Made by a program: the position numbers and the translations under genes. Of a stretch of DNA of 64,000 nt, positions 34,476 through 47,871 are shown in pieces. The notes beneath the pieces are model-generated. The model was not told the origin of the DNA, did not search any database, and saw nothing but the letters and a program-made list of their open reading frames with translations. Numbering within the stretch: position 1 is the first letter of the stretch; each line of letters begins with the position of its first letter. Location: contig NC_045149.1 of assembly GCF_008831285.2 (NCBI RefSeq), positions 8,518,417-8,582,416 of the forward strand, written 5' to 3'. The DNA comes from Nymphaea colorata (lineage: Eukaryota > Streptophyta > Magnoliopsida > Nymphaeales > Nymphaeaceae).

Positions 34476-37400
34476 TGTTAACACCCCAAATTTTTCCACA
34501 TCAAAATTGAAGCAATGTGAAAATTTCACAAAAGAATTGTGAAAATTTGCAATTTCAAAGCCAATTTCGAATCTAAAGAACAATTAGATTCAAATCGTGA
34601 ATTTAACCCGATACACGAATCCCAATGCAGGATTACGAGTCCAAATTCAATTACAAATGTCATTTGAAATCCAAATCCAATTGCAAAATGCAAATTTTGA
34701 CTTAGATCCAAGAATTGGATCTAATTCAGTTTAAAATGCTACGTGGGACCCACGTGTGGGCCCCACCTAGCCCGTGTGGTCAAGAGCCCCCCCAGGGGCC
34801 ATGCCCCCTCCATGTCAAAAAAATAATAAATAAATATTTTCTCTCAAATTAATTGAAGAAAAGTCATTTTCAAGAAGAAATAAAGGAGAAACCTAAGAAA
34901 AGAGATGTCTCTCTCTCTTCTTTAAGCAGGTCCTCCTTAAAGAAAAAAATCATTTTCAAGGAAGCAATTACTAAACTGGTCAAACTCACATAACCTACTT
35001 AATCCAAGTAGGTTTGACCCGGGTGCACTCAAATGTGGTGCCAATTCCAGCTAGGTTCGGTCACCATGGGCTCAACACAGTCAAAACGTAAGTCTGTCTC
35101 ATGATCCAATTAATGGACGAAAATAGACTTTGACCGAACCAAACCCACTTTGACTAAACTCAGTCAAAGTACAATTTAGCTCAATTAAGAGCTTTCTTGA
35201 CCCAAATTTATCAAATTACCTCAAATAAAGTCAAACTACTTGCAAATGAGCTTTGACTTTGGTCAATTGGTCGAAATTAATCAATTTGGACAATTTTGCC
35301 CTTCTGCGGTCAACTTAAGATTAAAAAGCCTAAAATGGTTTATGAAAGGCAAATAAATGTTTGAATTTGTCAAATTCATGAATCAAATACCAAATTTAAA
35401 TTGAATTTCTCAAGTGAAAGTTTGATTCAGTTGAAATCCATTTTCAATCAAGTTTTGGACGAAAATACCCTTTTCGAACCAAATTTGATAAAATTTTTAA
35501 ATTTTATTAAAATTTAAATTTAATTATCATAATTCAATGGCATTTGGAGCTTAGTAACTAGGTTTTAACCTTATAAGCTCGATTTCAAACAAAAAATAAA
35601 TAAATAGTACAAAATAAGGGCAAAACCCCATGCATGGGCATTTTCGTCCAAAATTTTGGTCAAAATGGTCACCTAGGTCTGAACCCATGTTGGCCAAACC
35701 TAACCCAGCCCACCTAGCTCGTGGAAATGGGCTGAGAAATGGTCAATTAGAGCCTTTAAAGTCTATTTAACTCATTTTACAAGTCCCCAAGGTCTTAAGC
35801 AAGTTCCCAATGTGAGTTAAGAAGGTGGTTGATCTCACCTCCTCCTCTATATAAACCTCCCCTTGGCCACCAAGGGGGAGGACGAAATTTTGGAGTATTC
35901 TATCAAATTGCTGCAGCCAAGGAGCTAGGAGGGAGAAGCCAAGGAAGAGAGAAGAGGTTCGTCCAAGCCCCCTTCCCCTTTTTCTCCCATTCTCTTCTTC
36001 ACTTTCTTCTATTCTCCCCATTGATTTTGCTAAGTTAGGGTGCTTAAGTGAACCCTTACTTAGGATTTTCGTGGTGAGAAGCCCTCTTTACCACTCCAAA
36101 TTCCAGCAAGCAAGCTATTTCTTATTCTAGCTTTGCTAAGCTTGAATCCACGGTTGGATTCTTGCTTAGGATTGCTTGAGTTAGAAAACCAGTGAAGACG
36201 AAGGACAAACATCAAGACCGACCGCAAGGTAGGTGATCTTAACTCACTTCCCTTCTACTTTAGCTTATTGTTGATTTATTTTAATTCCAGCAATTCGTGG
36301 GAGGGTTTATTTTCATTTGCTTACGGCTGGGAATGATGTCCAGCTAAGGGAAACCTACGCTTCAATGTATATGTTAATGCATAATGCATGCTTATGTCGG
36401 TTTTTCTTAAATATGAACCCAAGTATCAAATTTTGAAATGGGCCCCAAGGCCACGTCCCTTTCAAAGGAATCAACTTAATACCATTTTGAACTCCCTACT
36501 ATGAGAGAATCCTACGGTGAGAGAGTGATTTTGCTACATCACGTATATGATGAAAATGCCTATAAGGGATGGATACGTTTTTATGAATGTGATCCACCAT
36601 TGCATGGCGAAATGATGACGAATAAGCTTGAGTATTGTTTTATTTTCTTTATTATTCACAGTCATTTTGATTCATGTCTTTCAATTTAATTAATCAAGGG
36701 TAGTAGGGAAGATTTGAAATAAGTTTTCAATCTTCCTACATAAAAGAACCCAGCCATGAATCATCATGATTCATGAGTCATGCGGTCCCTTGATAAAATT
36801 TCATTTTGAAAAGTAAGGTACGTATATGTATACATTGTTATATATGTACATATATGTATCCGATTTCTTGTCAAAAATTACATTCCTCCCTTAAAATCAG
36901 GTTGGAACATGTTTTCAAACCGGTTTTTAAGGAAATTGGCCATTTTTATTGATTTTCCTAGTGCAAGACTATGAATCATTTTCATTTCATTTTTACTTAA
37001 TTTCAACAAATCCATACGTAAGATGTATGTATGTTGTTGAAATCAGATCATGTTTCATAGGAATTGGTTTAAGAATGTCAAAGTTTACATATTTGAAATA
37101 CCAACTATCCTATAATCATCCAAAAGAGTTGACGATTTCATTACTATCAAATATGGAATTTGAATCTATTTGAAAGACTTGTCATTTCCATCTAAGAAAC
37201 AACATATTTATTGGAATCAATGTCGACAATTTTCAGCTATTTAAATCAACACAATGTCTGATTTTTAGCTATTTTGAGACAAGAGTGGATGTCCTCCACG
37301 TCTCTCATCCATTTCAAAGATTTAACTTGACATCATTTATATATTTTCACCATTTTGATAATTTTATGTCAAGCCTCAAGCTTATGGACTACATCTCTAA

Positions 37401-38291
37401 TTCATGTGCTTAATCATATAATGAGCACATATAGAGAAAGTCCTACATTTTAATTAATCTTCATGCATAGATTGTATGATGTGCAATACAGACTTTGAGA
37501 GATTATGAGGGAGTGAAGAATGTATGTTTCATATGAATGAATCTTGACGGATTATGAGAGAGAGAAGAATGAATGTTCCATATAGTTTCCATTCTCGTTT
37601 CATGCATTCACTTTCATTCAAAATCAATGGCACCACATGCACATTCTCAAGGAATTAAGTGATTCAAATTTAAGTTGCAAAAAGTGACCAAGTCATATTG
37701 CAATGAGAATTTGTAAACCTCACTTAACTTCAAAAGAAAACACAAGCAATGCATTCATAATCTTTTTGCCAAAGTGCATTTGAAAAACGACATGTTTTCT
37801 AACAATTTGGAACCTATGTTCTTTCAAAAGAATGAATTCTACAAATCACATGATTTGACAAAAGAAGAGTTCAAAATCAATTTTTATCATAAGATGATCA
37901 TCATCTTCTAGAGTTCACAACAAAGAACTCAATTCCAAATCTTCAAAAATCCTCAAGAATTATGTGTTTCAAATAACACCAAAACAAAGGTTTTTAAACC
38001 AACTTGAAAACCCCCAATATTCAAATTCATTTATTCAAAAAAATGAATTTCGGTTCTTGAATCCAAAACCCCAATGCATAAGCATATAGGACTTACATCA
38101 ATAACTCGTATATGATCCAAATGATCCTTAGTCCTTGGTCTAATTACCCCTGTTAAAGGCGGCAGGAATGGTTGGACCTCGTACCGACGAGCGGATCCCT
38201 TTCTCTTGAAAATTTTCTCAAAACCCCAATTTTAAAAGAATTTTGCTGACTCGCATTTTGACCTCCTTGAAAAAGGAGTGGGGTGCGAACA
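34476..38291 (+). repeat. Element A 3' LTR
   Basis: 3816 bp, TGTTAACACC ... GTGCGAACA. It is nearly identical to 21295-25109, with the same W-box array and TATA box (35848-35854). GCTTC follows at 38292-38296. Confidence 0.93.
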
Positions 38292-38296
38292 GCTTC

Positions 38297-41200
38297 CAAC
38301 CAAGTGGTCGAGAACTATAGCAAGCATGGCCGAGCAGGGCCGAGAGGACCAAGCACCTTCGGCTAGGCTTGCATCAGGCATTACAGAAGGTAGAGAGAAT
38401 CAAAAGGAGGCTAAGGACAGACTTGAAGTTGATGCAGCGGGCAGTGTGGGCGGCGCATCAACAGCCGAACGTGAGCAGAGGGCCGAAGACTTCAAGGCAG
38501 ATCAAGACCTAGACCCGGCTGAAACAAGTTCGAATCTAGAGTCTAGTCCTACAACCGGGTCCAACGTGGTAGTCTAAGGCCTAACTTAGACAAATTATAT
38601 GGCTAAGCCCTCACGGGTGAGGCTAACTCGATACTTACCGACTCTGTGCGGCACCCAGACAACTCGCCACCTCGAGCTCTCAAGGTTTGAGGGGTTCTAG
38701 CTTATGAGACGTCTCCTTTTGGTTCATTTCCCTTTATGCATTTGCTTATGTTGAGTTGTTTCATTTCAGCAATTGTCTCGGTTCATATGTTAGAACCGAT
38801 TTTATTTCAAGTACTTAAACTCTTTTGTAAGTAGATTTTATATGCAATCAAGAATTAGAAGTTGAATTTTTTGTGTGAATTGGCTCTCGTCTCTCCCTTT
38901 AGCTGGTTGAAAATCATAGGAATCCAAACTTCAGCCCGTGGCTGTGGTTGAAGATCATAGGTGTGAAGACAATCTCAATGACCACTGAAAATCCCCATGA
39001 TCATCTTCATCCTTCGCTCAATTTTTCCCCTAACTGAATTGTAGTCTACTCACGGTGCAATTCCTTCATACCCGAAAAGAATTAGAGGCAGTGAGCAGAA
39101 ATCGAAAAGGCATGGAGGAAAGCGACTCGTGGCTCTAGTCGGCTAGTACCCAAGCACAAGACTCTGGCTGCAAGAGACGATGTAGGTGCCGATAAATCTC
39201 CCGGCTCCTTCCCTACTCGAGCAGAGTAAAGAACTGGTTGAAGTCGTCCCGAGTAGGCCTCTTAATCTCTGCCAAAGTCAGAGAGAGAGATCGCCGGAAA
39301 GGAAGACCGAAGTCGGCTCTTCTTACGGACTGTTTTCACAGTGAGAAACCGAGAGAGCTCGTCGAAATCAATTGGTAGAAGGCCAGTAGGATTTCAACGA
39401 AATTGATCGGTTAATCTTCTTGAGGAGTAGTACACGGCAGCAGCAATCAATCTCTATCCAATTTGTGAGGTTGCTGCTGAAAGGAGATCAAATTCCCCCA
39501 ATGCCCGATTCCAAAATCTATCAAAAACGTGTTCATGGCTTGGCGGAAAACTCAGCAGCGTTTGGGCAGAAATTACGAGTGAATTCTGAACCAACTCAGG
39601 CCCAATTCCACTCTCTCATCGATTCAATTAGCATCGCCTAGACCTTAGCAGGCTCGCACCCAATTTTCAAGTGATTCCATCTGTCCACGGCAAAGAACGA
39701 GCTCCCAATGGAAATCTGTCCACGACACCAGAAAATCGAATGTTGTCACTTTTCCGATAGAAACTGATCGGCGTTCAAACAATTTCCGCTTCTTCCTAGG
39801 TTCCCTATGATCCAAATTATTCATTATTAAGTTAGAATTAAATTGGCAAGGGCAGCTTCATCCATTCGTCCACCACTCGAGTTAAGAGGTGAGCGCGAGC
39901 GCCGAGCGTTACAAATCTCTTGGGCGCACCTCAACTCAGCCCTCCATCATCTACGTGGTGCACTTCCAGCACTCCAGCTCCATTCCATCTCCAACGCTCG
40001 AGCCAACACCTCCTTATCCTTATTGCACACACCATTTGTCATCATTAAGAATTAAGAGGTAAGTATCAACTCTCGTAGCTAGGAAGCCCTTCGCATACCC
40101 TTACCCACTCCAATTCGTGTAACCGACCCTATCAATTACTCTTGCCTTAACCCTATGATAACTCCTCCACCTAGTCATTACTAATCACTTCTCGTCATTA
40201 GTAATATCCATTTATCATTAGTGTCATAACCCCATAGGTTCATGACTCTTGGCTTAACCCATTAGCATAAGCATCCCTAATCATTAGAACCCCATCATAG
40301 ACTTAACTCTCCATCATCTCTCGCACAACCCTTCACCTATCTCTAAGCCATAACCGACCCCTTAGCAATTAACCTCCATTAACCTGCTCTACCCAAGCTA
40401 ATCCGCTACCGAACTACTTTGACCGAGACCACCCGAGCTCACATCTCGGACTGAGCTCACCTAACCGGACCTAGCCTACATTGGTTCTTCATCACCAGTG
40501 AGGAAATCAATAATAAGAAGGCCAGGGAAAGGACCCAACCCATCCAACTAGAACTAACCCCCTTCATTTAACCCAAGCCTACCTAAACCTACACCGAGTG
40601 CACCTTCTTGTTTCGAACTCGGTTTGACCCCTTGGAGTCCATTAGCACGGTTCATCTCCAAAGATTACACTGATCGTGTACATCTCAGTCCAGCACCTCC
40701 CCTACACCAGATAACATCATCTTGCAGCCTCCATTGCTACAACCTTCTACCGAACATCCTTCCAAGTGCCAAGGTGACTTCGGCCAAGCGGGCAGAGCCC
40801 CTGCCTCCATCCGGGCGCTCCTCCACCACGTTGTTCTCTCTCTTGGCCGACTGAGGCTTGCAGCAGCCACACTCCATCCACCAGGCGTAGCAGGCAGCTT
40901 TCAGTGTTGTCCCATCCTTTGCCGAGACAATCCAATTCTCTCGGCCAGCTTCCACAAGATCAAGTCGTCCTCAGCCAGGCGGGCCGAGCCTTCACTCCTC
41001 CACCTTGCTGTGATATCCGAGAGTGGCTTGGCCACTGGTTTTCTCAACTTCTAGGTAATTCCTAACCACCCTATAGAACGTGGGTAATTGGGTGCACTTT
41101 CCTTTCTCAATCAGGCTCTAGCCTATTGCGACCATCGGCAGTCCCTCCAAGGCACCTTGCCGAGGACACGGCTGCAGATAGCCAGACCACCAAAGGGAAA

Positions 41201-41502
41201 GGGCATGGTTTGGCCATTCTGAGGGATTGTATGAATGGTTTGTGAATGAATGTTGAGTGAGTTGTGAGAGTTAAATTTGTATTGCTCACGTTTGGCATTG
41301 TAGTAGGATTGAAACCTTTGGTCCAGGTAAAACTCTCTTATATCTTTGACCTAGGGTACTATTAAGCCGGGGTTGTTGTCGGACGGGGATAAATTTTGTA
41401 AATATAATTTGTTTTTAGTTAGTCTTGGCTCCCACGAGTGATCCTGGAGTTGGGGTCTACACTCGGGCGCAAATTTGTCAAGCCGGGTCTAGAGGTTCCC
41501 CA
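38297..41502 (+). repeat. Element B 5' LTR, main part
   Basis: The remainder of B's 5' LTR after the insertion of A (with 21281-21294 about 3.2 kb). It matches 47886-51190. Internal differences include a short insertion in the 3' copy near 49508-49580. It ends TCTAGAGGTTCCCCA. Confidence 0.88.
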
Positions 41503-41507
41503 CGAGT

Positions 41508-41520
41508 TGGTATCAAAGCA
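41508..41520 (+). other. Element B primer binding site (first)
   Basis: TGGTATCAAAGCA, five bases after the LTR end, has one mismatch to the initiator tRNA-Met site TGGTATCAGAGC. Confidence 0.8.
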
Positions 41521-41579
41521 GACGATTTCTCGGACAGAACTTGAAAGATGAGAACGCTGCAAAGATAATGAACAAGTGG

Positions 41580-42827
41580 TTCTGAAAAACGTTGGCTTGT
41601 TATTGGTGCCCCATGATTTGGGAATGTTCGTCGGACACTAGTTAAAGTGACCACGTTGGTGTTGGCTAGATGGAGATCACACGTTTCGTAGACGGTATCT
41701 GCATGTCAGGAGCAGAAAGGCCAGAAGAGCCGCTCACTGAGGCAGATAAGGTGAGAGGCCCAACATGAAAAAGTATTGTCCAAGAGGGCAAGGGCCCTTA
41801 GTGTTGATATGACTCAAGGAAAGGAGGAAGGAGCACAAGTTGGCAACACATCTTGGAAATTAGAGATTTAGTGGTCATCGGATATGTTTCGGACTTTACT
41901 AAGGGAAAATGCAAAAAGTGACAGAAAAATGGGAGGAAACTAAAACTGGACTAGAGACAAAACACCCGATAAGGCAGATAGCCGCGACGTGACTGGTGCG
42001 TCAATCAGACGGAAGTAGGCTCGGTTGAAAAGAAATGAAGGGAATGGTTGCTGAATTTCTCTCGCTCAAAACAAAGTCACTGAAGACAGTGACGATTTGG
42101 CGGTGGAAGAATATTGCAGACCGACTGTGTATGGCCCGGCCAAGCCAATAGAAGGATATGTTGCTTGGCTAACTTGGGCATTGCTCGGGAAGCATGTGGG
42201 ATCTATTTGGACGCTAAGTCAAGCAGAAAGCAATGCACGTAGATGTGCAGCGGGGTGGTGTAGCGACGAAGCGTATAAATGGATCATGGTCATCAGTCCC
42301 TTTAAAAGTATAAGTATGTCATTGGGGAATCAAATGGGTTCCCCAAGCATATCATTTGAATGCGCAAGAGGGTGTGCATGGGTTAGGGGCAATTCTCCAG
42401 TGGAAGCATATGCTGCGGCCACAATCGCATAGAGTCATGCGTGGATGAGCAAGTGAATGCTCATCGTCGAGTAGCGCGATGGTCGGCCACCTTACTTAAT
42501 GACATATAGTCGTTGATGGACTTCAGCTGGGGACTTCCTCTCAAGGGAAGTCTACCCTCGCCCAAATTTTGTAGGGAAGTAGATAGGTGCTTGGAGGAAT
42601 GGCGATGTTCTGACAGGACCTCATGGTCACGACTTGCCGATGGTCTATATGTGGGATAAACTTGGGTGATGGTGTGTCGAGTGCATAGCACTCCTCGTTT
42701 AGTCCATGGTCCTAGGAGATTGACGAAGGCTTCTGCTATATTAAGAATGAGTCAGCCTGGCCGAAGGCTTGGGAAACCTTCGGTGTCGTGTGTGCCAAAT
42801 AGGCTTTGAAAAAGTCAGCCCGTGACA
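41580..42827 (+). mobile_element. LTR-like segment (family E) inside element B leader
   Basis: Similar, in inverted orientation, to 7324 to about 8400. AGTGG occurs on both sides (41575-41579 and 42828-42832). The right end is GCCCGTGACA, followed after two bases by a second TGGTATCAGAGC. The left end has no clear TG. It is either a solo LTR inserted in B's leader or the 5' LTR of a different element recombined into B. The open frame 42097-42432 is shared with the 7689-7943 copy and has no known family. Confidence 0.5.
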
Positions 42828-42829
42828 AG

Positions 42830-42841
42830 TGGTATCAGAGC
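42830..42841 (+). other. Second primer-binding-site-like sequence in element B
   Basis: TGGTATCAGAGC is a perfect match to the initiator tRNA-Met site, 1.3 kb downstream of the first. Confidence 0.65.
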
Positions 42842-43130
42842 CCACTTGCAGAAACCTTCAGTTGATTTACAGTTGGTTTTCGGTTTTTCGGCAGAGTTTG
42901 TAGCAGATTACAGTCAGGTTATTTTAGCATTTCAGTTTGGTTTTCTTTGGTAAACAGTCCAGCAAGCTATGAAGCCAGATTTTGTAGTAGCGGCGGCCAG
43001 TTTTCTGAACATAAGAACATTCGGGTGTAACAGAAAATATAGCAGTCGGTGACTGTTGGCCTTAGTTTTACTACACCTTACAAGAGAGAATACGGTCAGC
43101 CCCATGGGAAAGAAACCTAAGCATATTGTA
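42842..43130 (+). other. Element B leader before gag
   Basis: Non-coding leader sequence. No gene was recognised. Confidence 0.5.
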
Positions 43131-44670
43131 CATGATTCTACAGGCTGATACATGCAGCCGGGATAAACAACTCGAAGCCAACTTGCCTGACTTGGAAACC
43201 TTACATCAAGGGCGCGTCAATTCCCTTGAGTTGCATGTGAACCAAATGCGACGTGAACTTCATGAGTACCGAAAGTCCCTTAGCAAACTTGATGAGTGGG
43301 ACCAAATGAAACAAATGATGAACTCCTTGACTGCTGGCCAAAACACGTTGATGAAAAGAATGGAACAAATTGACCGAACCACCCAAGGCCCCCCTCCTAA
43401 TCAAGACAAAGGCAATGCGCCAATGAACAACCACTTTGTTCCACCTTTTTCTGGCAGTTTTAACCAGTTTGATCCTTTCGGCCATAATGGCACCAGCCAA
43501 CCCGATGGCCAAGGAAGCAAAGGACACCAACAAGGGCCTGATTTCTATTTTAGGTTTGGCTCTAGTAGCCAGCAACAAGCACCCTAAAACCAGCATTTTA
43601 GTAAGAATCGGGGCAAAGATGAAAGTGAGGAAGATGAGGATATTGTGTTTGTTGAAGGAGAACCCCTTAGAGGCAGACATAACCAAACTCAGCCAAGAAG
43701 AAGGACCTCGGCCGTTAAGATTGATTTTCCATGATTTATAGAGGTAGATGACAAGGGCTGGCTCTTCAAGGTAGAGGAATATTTTGACTGTCATAGTGTG
43801 CTTGAAAATGAAGGGGTTACTACAGCAATCCTCAACTTCGATGGTGAGGCCATGAAATGGTATAGATGGTTCAAACGCCATCAGGCATATATCACTTGGG
43901 AGAATTTTCATGAGGGTTTACAAACTCGATTTGGAGAATCAGCTTACACAGACTTTGACATAGAACTCAAAGATTTGGTACAAACGTCTTCAGTTCGAGA
44001 GTACCAAAGCAAATTCGAAAGTCTCTCTTCCATGGTTGATTGGACCACCAAGTCACTAATCGGTGCCTAGTGGCCTCAAAGAGGAGGTCAAGATAGATGT
44101 ACAACGAAAGAAATACACTGATTTGGTAGAATGTTTCGCTGAGGCTTGAGGTGTAGAAGAGAGAAATAGACGCAAGAATGCTCTGAAGAAACCCTACAAA
44201 AGCAACGAGTCACCCAAGTACAAAGGGCTACTTCCAAGAAAGCCCATTCCTTACAAGAAAGAAGAACAAAAACCCCTCTACTATGACCGAGTGCCTACCA
44301 CTTACATAACTAGGTAAGATAGGGAGCAAATGATCAAGAATAATCAGTGCTTCAACTGTAAAGAACCATGGAGTCATACTCACAAGTGCAAAAATTTTCA
44401 AGTTTTTGAAGTCATTGACGATAGCAATGAAGAAGATGATGAGTCTACCCAAGACATAGATTCACCTATCCAAAATGAGTCCAAAACTGATACAAGTGCA
44501 TCAGAAACTATTGAAGGGACATGTCATGCCTTGACAGACCCAAAACGACCAAATGCCATGAGGGTGGTTGGTAAAATCGGACAACACAAAGCTGTCGTAC
44601 TCCTTGATTCGGGTGCTACACATAATTTCGTTAGTGAAGAGGCTGCTCAAGCATCCGGTTGCCCATTAGA
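43126..44670 (+). pseudogene. Element B gag, zinc finger and protease
   Basis: The N-terminal part is coiled-coil-like (LELHVNQMRRELHEYRKSL, WDQMKQMMNSL). The Retrotrans_gag core reads AILNFDGEAMKWYRWFKRHQ and TWENFHEGLQTRFGE (about 43830-43935). The zinc finger [14 protein letters not shown] (about 44349-44390) has the C-x2-C-x7-H-x-C spacing seen in some plant chromoviruses. The protease reads [14 protein letters not shown] (about 44594-44635) with the DSGA triad. Stops at 43585, 43737, 44068 and elsewhere, plus frame changes, disable it. Confidence 0.85.
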
Positions 44671-46320
44671 AGAATAGCAGCCAATATCAGTTATTGTCGG
44701 AGACGGATCCAAACTCTTATGCACACAAAAATGCAAAGGAGTCCAGCTATGCATGCAAAAAGTGCCATTTTTACGGTCGATCTTTTAGTACTCCCCATCA
44801 GTGGTGTCGATGTGGTATTGGGGGTACAATGGCTAAAAACTCTTGGTGATATCTCTTGGAATTTCAAAGACATAAGTATGTCTTTTGCCAAGGAGGGAGG
44901 TGACCAGCACATCACCCTAAAGGCAGTGAACACCAACGTTGAACCAAAGGCAGCGGTTAAGGCATTAGTCGCCCAACAACCGGCATTCTGGGTTGTCACT
45001 ACGGCCATGGACATACCGACCAAAGATGAGCAAGAAGAAAACATACCAGCTGAGGTTCAACATGTACTTGAACAGATTTCAGACCTTTTTGAGGAACCAA
45101 AGGGTCTCCCGCCATGTCGAGCTTATGACCATAGAATCATCATGTCTCATGTCTCAGGGTGTCAAACCTGTCAATGTTCGGCCATACCGTTATGGTCATC
45201 ACCAAAAAGTGGAAATTGAAAGACTAGTTAAGGAAATGATATAGGGTAGTATCATACGCCTCAGCTGCAGTCCCTTCTCCTTACCAGTCTTGTTAGGAAA
45301 AAAAGAAAGATAACACATGGCGCTTCTGCATGGATTATAAAGCACTAAACGAGGCAACCGTGAAGGACTGGCATCTTATTTCAATAATCGATGAATTGCT
45401 TGATGAGTTAACCGGTGCCTCCGTGTTTTCTAAAATAGACCTATGGGCAGACTATCACCAAATCAGAATGCATGATGAAGACATTTTCAAGACTGCATTC
45501 AGGACCCATGATGGTCACTACGATTTCTTGGTCATGCCATTTGGCCTAACCAATGCACCTGCCACATTTCAAATATGCATGAATGATGTCTTCCGGCGCT
45601 ATCTTCGGAACTTCATCTTGGTATTCTTTGATGACATACTCGTATACAGCCAGTCAGTACAACAACATGCTGCCCACCTAGCTACGGCCTTACAGATCTT
45701 AAGGGAGTATCATCTTTATGCAAAAAGGTCGAAGTGCAGCTTTGGCTAGCCCTTTATAGGGTATCTCAGGCACATAGTGTCCAAGGAAAGGGTAAAAGCA
45801 AACCTCAAAAAGTTGAAGGCAATGAACAATTGTCCTTTACCAAAGGATTTGGAAAGCCTCTATGGATTTCTTGGGTTAACCGGGTACTACAGACGGTTCA
45901 TACAGGGCCACGGACTCATAGCCACCCCATTAACCCAAATGACTAAGAAAGGAGCATTCGTTTGGTAAGAAAAAGCAAGAGAGGCATTTCAAAAACTGAA
46001 ATCGGCACTCATGTCAGCACCCATGCTCACACTGCTCGGTTTTAGCAAGCCTTTTATTATTGAAACGAATGCTTGTGACATTGGCATTGGAGCAGTCCTT
46101 AGCTAAGAGGGCCATCCAATAGCATACATGTCAAAGACTCTCACCAGCTGGGCCAAACCACTTTCAACATACGAAAAAGAACTTCTTGTCATCATATTAA
46201 CAGTTGAAAACTAGCAGCCATACCTCATAGGCTATAGGTTTATTGTGAAGACAGATCAAAATAGCCTTAAATATATGCTCAAGCAGAGGCTATCAACACC
46301 AACCCAACAGAGATAGTTGG
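44671..46320 (+). pseudogene. Element B reverse transcriptase and RNase H
   Basis: After the protease the frames read [15 protein letters not shown], then [43 protein letters not shown] and the catalytic FFDDILVYS (about 45627-45653). Next come YGFLGLTGYYRRFIQ and RNase H blocks (ETNACDIGIGAVLS, YMSKTLTSWAKPLSTYEKEL). Several stops (for example 45747, 45966, 46104, 46212) and shifts make it a pseudogene. Confidence 0.9.
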
Positions 46321-47660
46321 CTAAACTTCTCGGACATGATTTTGAAATTGAGTATAAGAAAGGACCTGACAACACAGCGGCGGACGCACTATCAAGATTG
46401 GGAGAGCAATTTTTGACACTCTTGGTCTTAGAAACTAACTTGCGGGAAAAATTTGTGAATGAGCAACAAGATGATGAGGGGTTAAGACTAATCAAAGACC
46501 TCATCACTCAAAATCCAGTGTCAATTCCACATTACACTATCAAGGACCGCTTGTTCATGAAAAAGAACCGTGTGGTGGTTCCACCCAAGTCGGGCATAAG
46601 GCAAGATCTGTAACAACATTTTCATTCAACCCCATCGGCATGCCATGAAAGAACAACAAGAACGTATCACAAAATGAAAGCACAGTTTTGGTGGTCAGGT
46701 TTGAAGACAGACGTTAAAAACTTCATCAAACAGTGTCAGATTTGTCAACATGAAAAATACGAAAGAATAAAATCGCCAAGCCATCTAAATCCATTACCAG
46801 TGTTAGAGAAGCCCTGGACTGATGTGAGCATAGACTTCATAGATGCTCTTCCATGGTCTGAAAATCATAAAGCCATACTCGTGGTAGTAGACCGGCTAAC
46901 AAAGTATAGCCACTTCGTTCCTTTGCCCAAGAGGTATCATGGACCGATGGTGGCCCACGTCTACCAAGACCACATAGGAAAGCTACATGACATGCCTCAA
47001 ACTATAATCTGTGACAGAGACTCTATTTTTATAAGTAATTTTTGGGAAGAATACATGAAGCTAATGGGGACAACAATCCAAGTTAGCACTGCCCACCATC
47101 CACAGACAGATGGGCAAAGTGAAGTGGTCAATCGTTCGTTAGAAACATACCTTTGTTGCTTTGTGGGAGAGAGACCCAACTCTTGGGTGAAGTATTTGTC
47201 ATGGGCCAAATGGTCATACAATACGAGTTGGCACTCATCTACTCAGACCACTCCATATGAGGCTCTCTACGGGTTTCCCCTCCAACGATTCCAAGATATG
47301 AAGAAGGCACGGCCATAGAAGATAGCATTGATTGTGAGCTACGCACTAGGGAAGAGGTACTGGCATCACTAACGCCGAACATTATCAAGGCCCAAAACAG
47401 GATGAAACAAATGTATGATAAGGGCAGAAAAGATCGTGACTTTGTGGTAGGAGACTACGTGTGGCTGAAGAGATTGCCTATGAGGCAAAAGTTCCTCTTG
47501 AGGCAACCCTAATCCAAGCACCTACCAAAGTTTTATGAACAATTCCCAATACTTCATAAAATTGGGAAAGCAGCATATCGGTTAGGCCTCCCACCAACGG
47601 CCTTAGTGCATCTAGTCTTTCATGTTACTCGGCTGAAACTGCACTTTAGAGAAGTGCCAA
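46317..47660 (+). pseudogene. Element B integrase
   Basis: After YKKGPDNTAADALSR (end of RNase H) comes the HHCC zinc domain (HKMKAQFWWSGLKTDVKNF, CQICQHEK). The catalytic core follows with TDVSIDFIDALP, IICDRDSIFIS and HHPQTDGQSEVVNRSLE (DDE), then WAKWSYNTSWHSSTQTTPYE. The C-terminal part continues after a stop at 47316 in other frames (RMKQMYDKGRKDRDFVVGDY, KIGKAAYRLGLPP). Confidence 0.9.
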
Positions 47661-47689
47661 GACAAATTGAGCAAGTTCTGAGCCAATTA

Positions 47690-47871
47690 CCAACACCCTA
47701 CCGAATTATCAAACATCGTCATGTTCATCGAAATGGTAGGATGCGTCATGAAGTTATGGTTTAATGGGAAGGGTCAGACAGTGGCACCTCTTGGGAAGAG
47801 TATGAGAAAATAGTTAATCAATTTTCCAATACACGAGCTTGAGGTAAACCTCAAAGTAAGGAGGGAGGATC
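47690..47871 (+). pseudogene. Element B chromodomain and polypurine tract
   Basis: The frame reads RIIKHRHVHRNGRMRHEVMV, a stop (TAA where CAA is expected), then WEGSDSGTSWEEYEKIVNQF, a chromodomain at the C-terminus of integrase. Chromodomains are known to direct chromoviruses toward heterochromatin marks. The purine tract AAGGAGGGAGGATC ends at the LTR border and is itself part of the reading frame. Confidence 0.85.

Larger units (their letters stand above)
21295..38291 (+). mobile_element. Tat-lineage Ty3/gypsy retrotransposon A, structurally complete
   Basis: Two near-identical LTRs of about 3.8 kb (TGTTAACACC ... GTGCGAACA) are flanked by a perfect GCTTC duplication (21290-21294 and 38292-38296). 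Inside, in order, are a primer site, a Plant Mobile Domain ORF, gag, protease, a G-patch-like segment, RT, RNase H, a second RNase H, integrase, a 1.06 kb untranslated tail and a polypurine tract. A second RNase H is the mark of the plant Tat lineage (Ogre/TatI-VI/Retand), whose members often carry an extra ORF. At least three stops and three frameshifts disable it, but few compared with element B. Confidence 0.93.

Noticed and set aside
38278-38577. Independent gene of 99 codons
   Set aside because: It is the 5' LTR copy of the pol tail frame that also appears at 47915-48148, and its first residues come from element A's LTR.
43201-43911. 236-codon minus-strand open frame
   Set aside because: Lies antisense to the gag of element B, whose own frame shows the gag core; a shadow frame.
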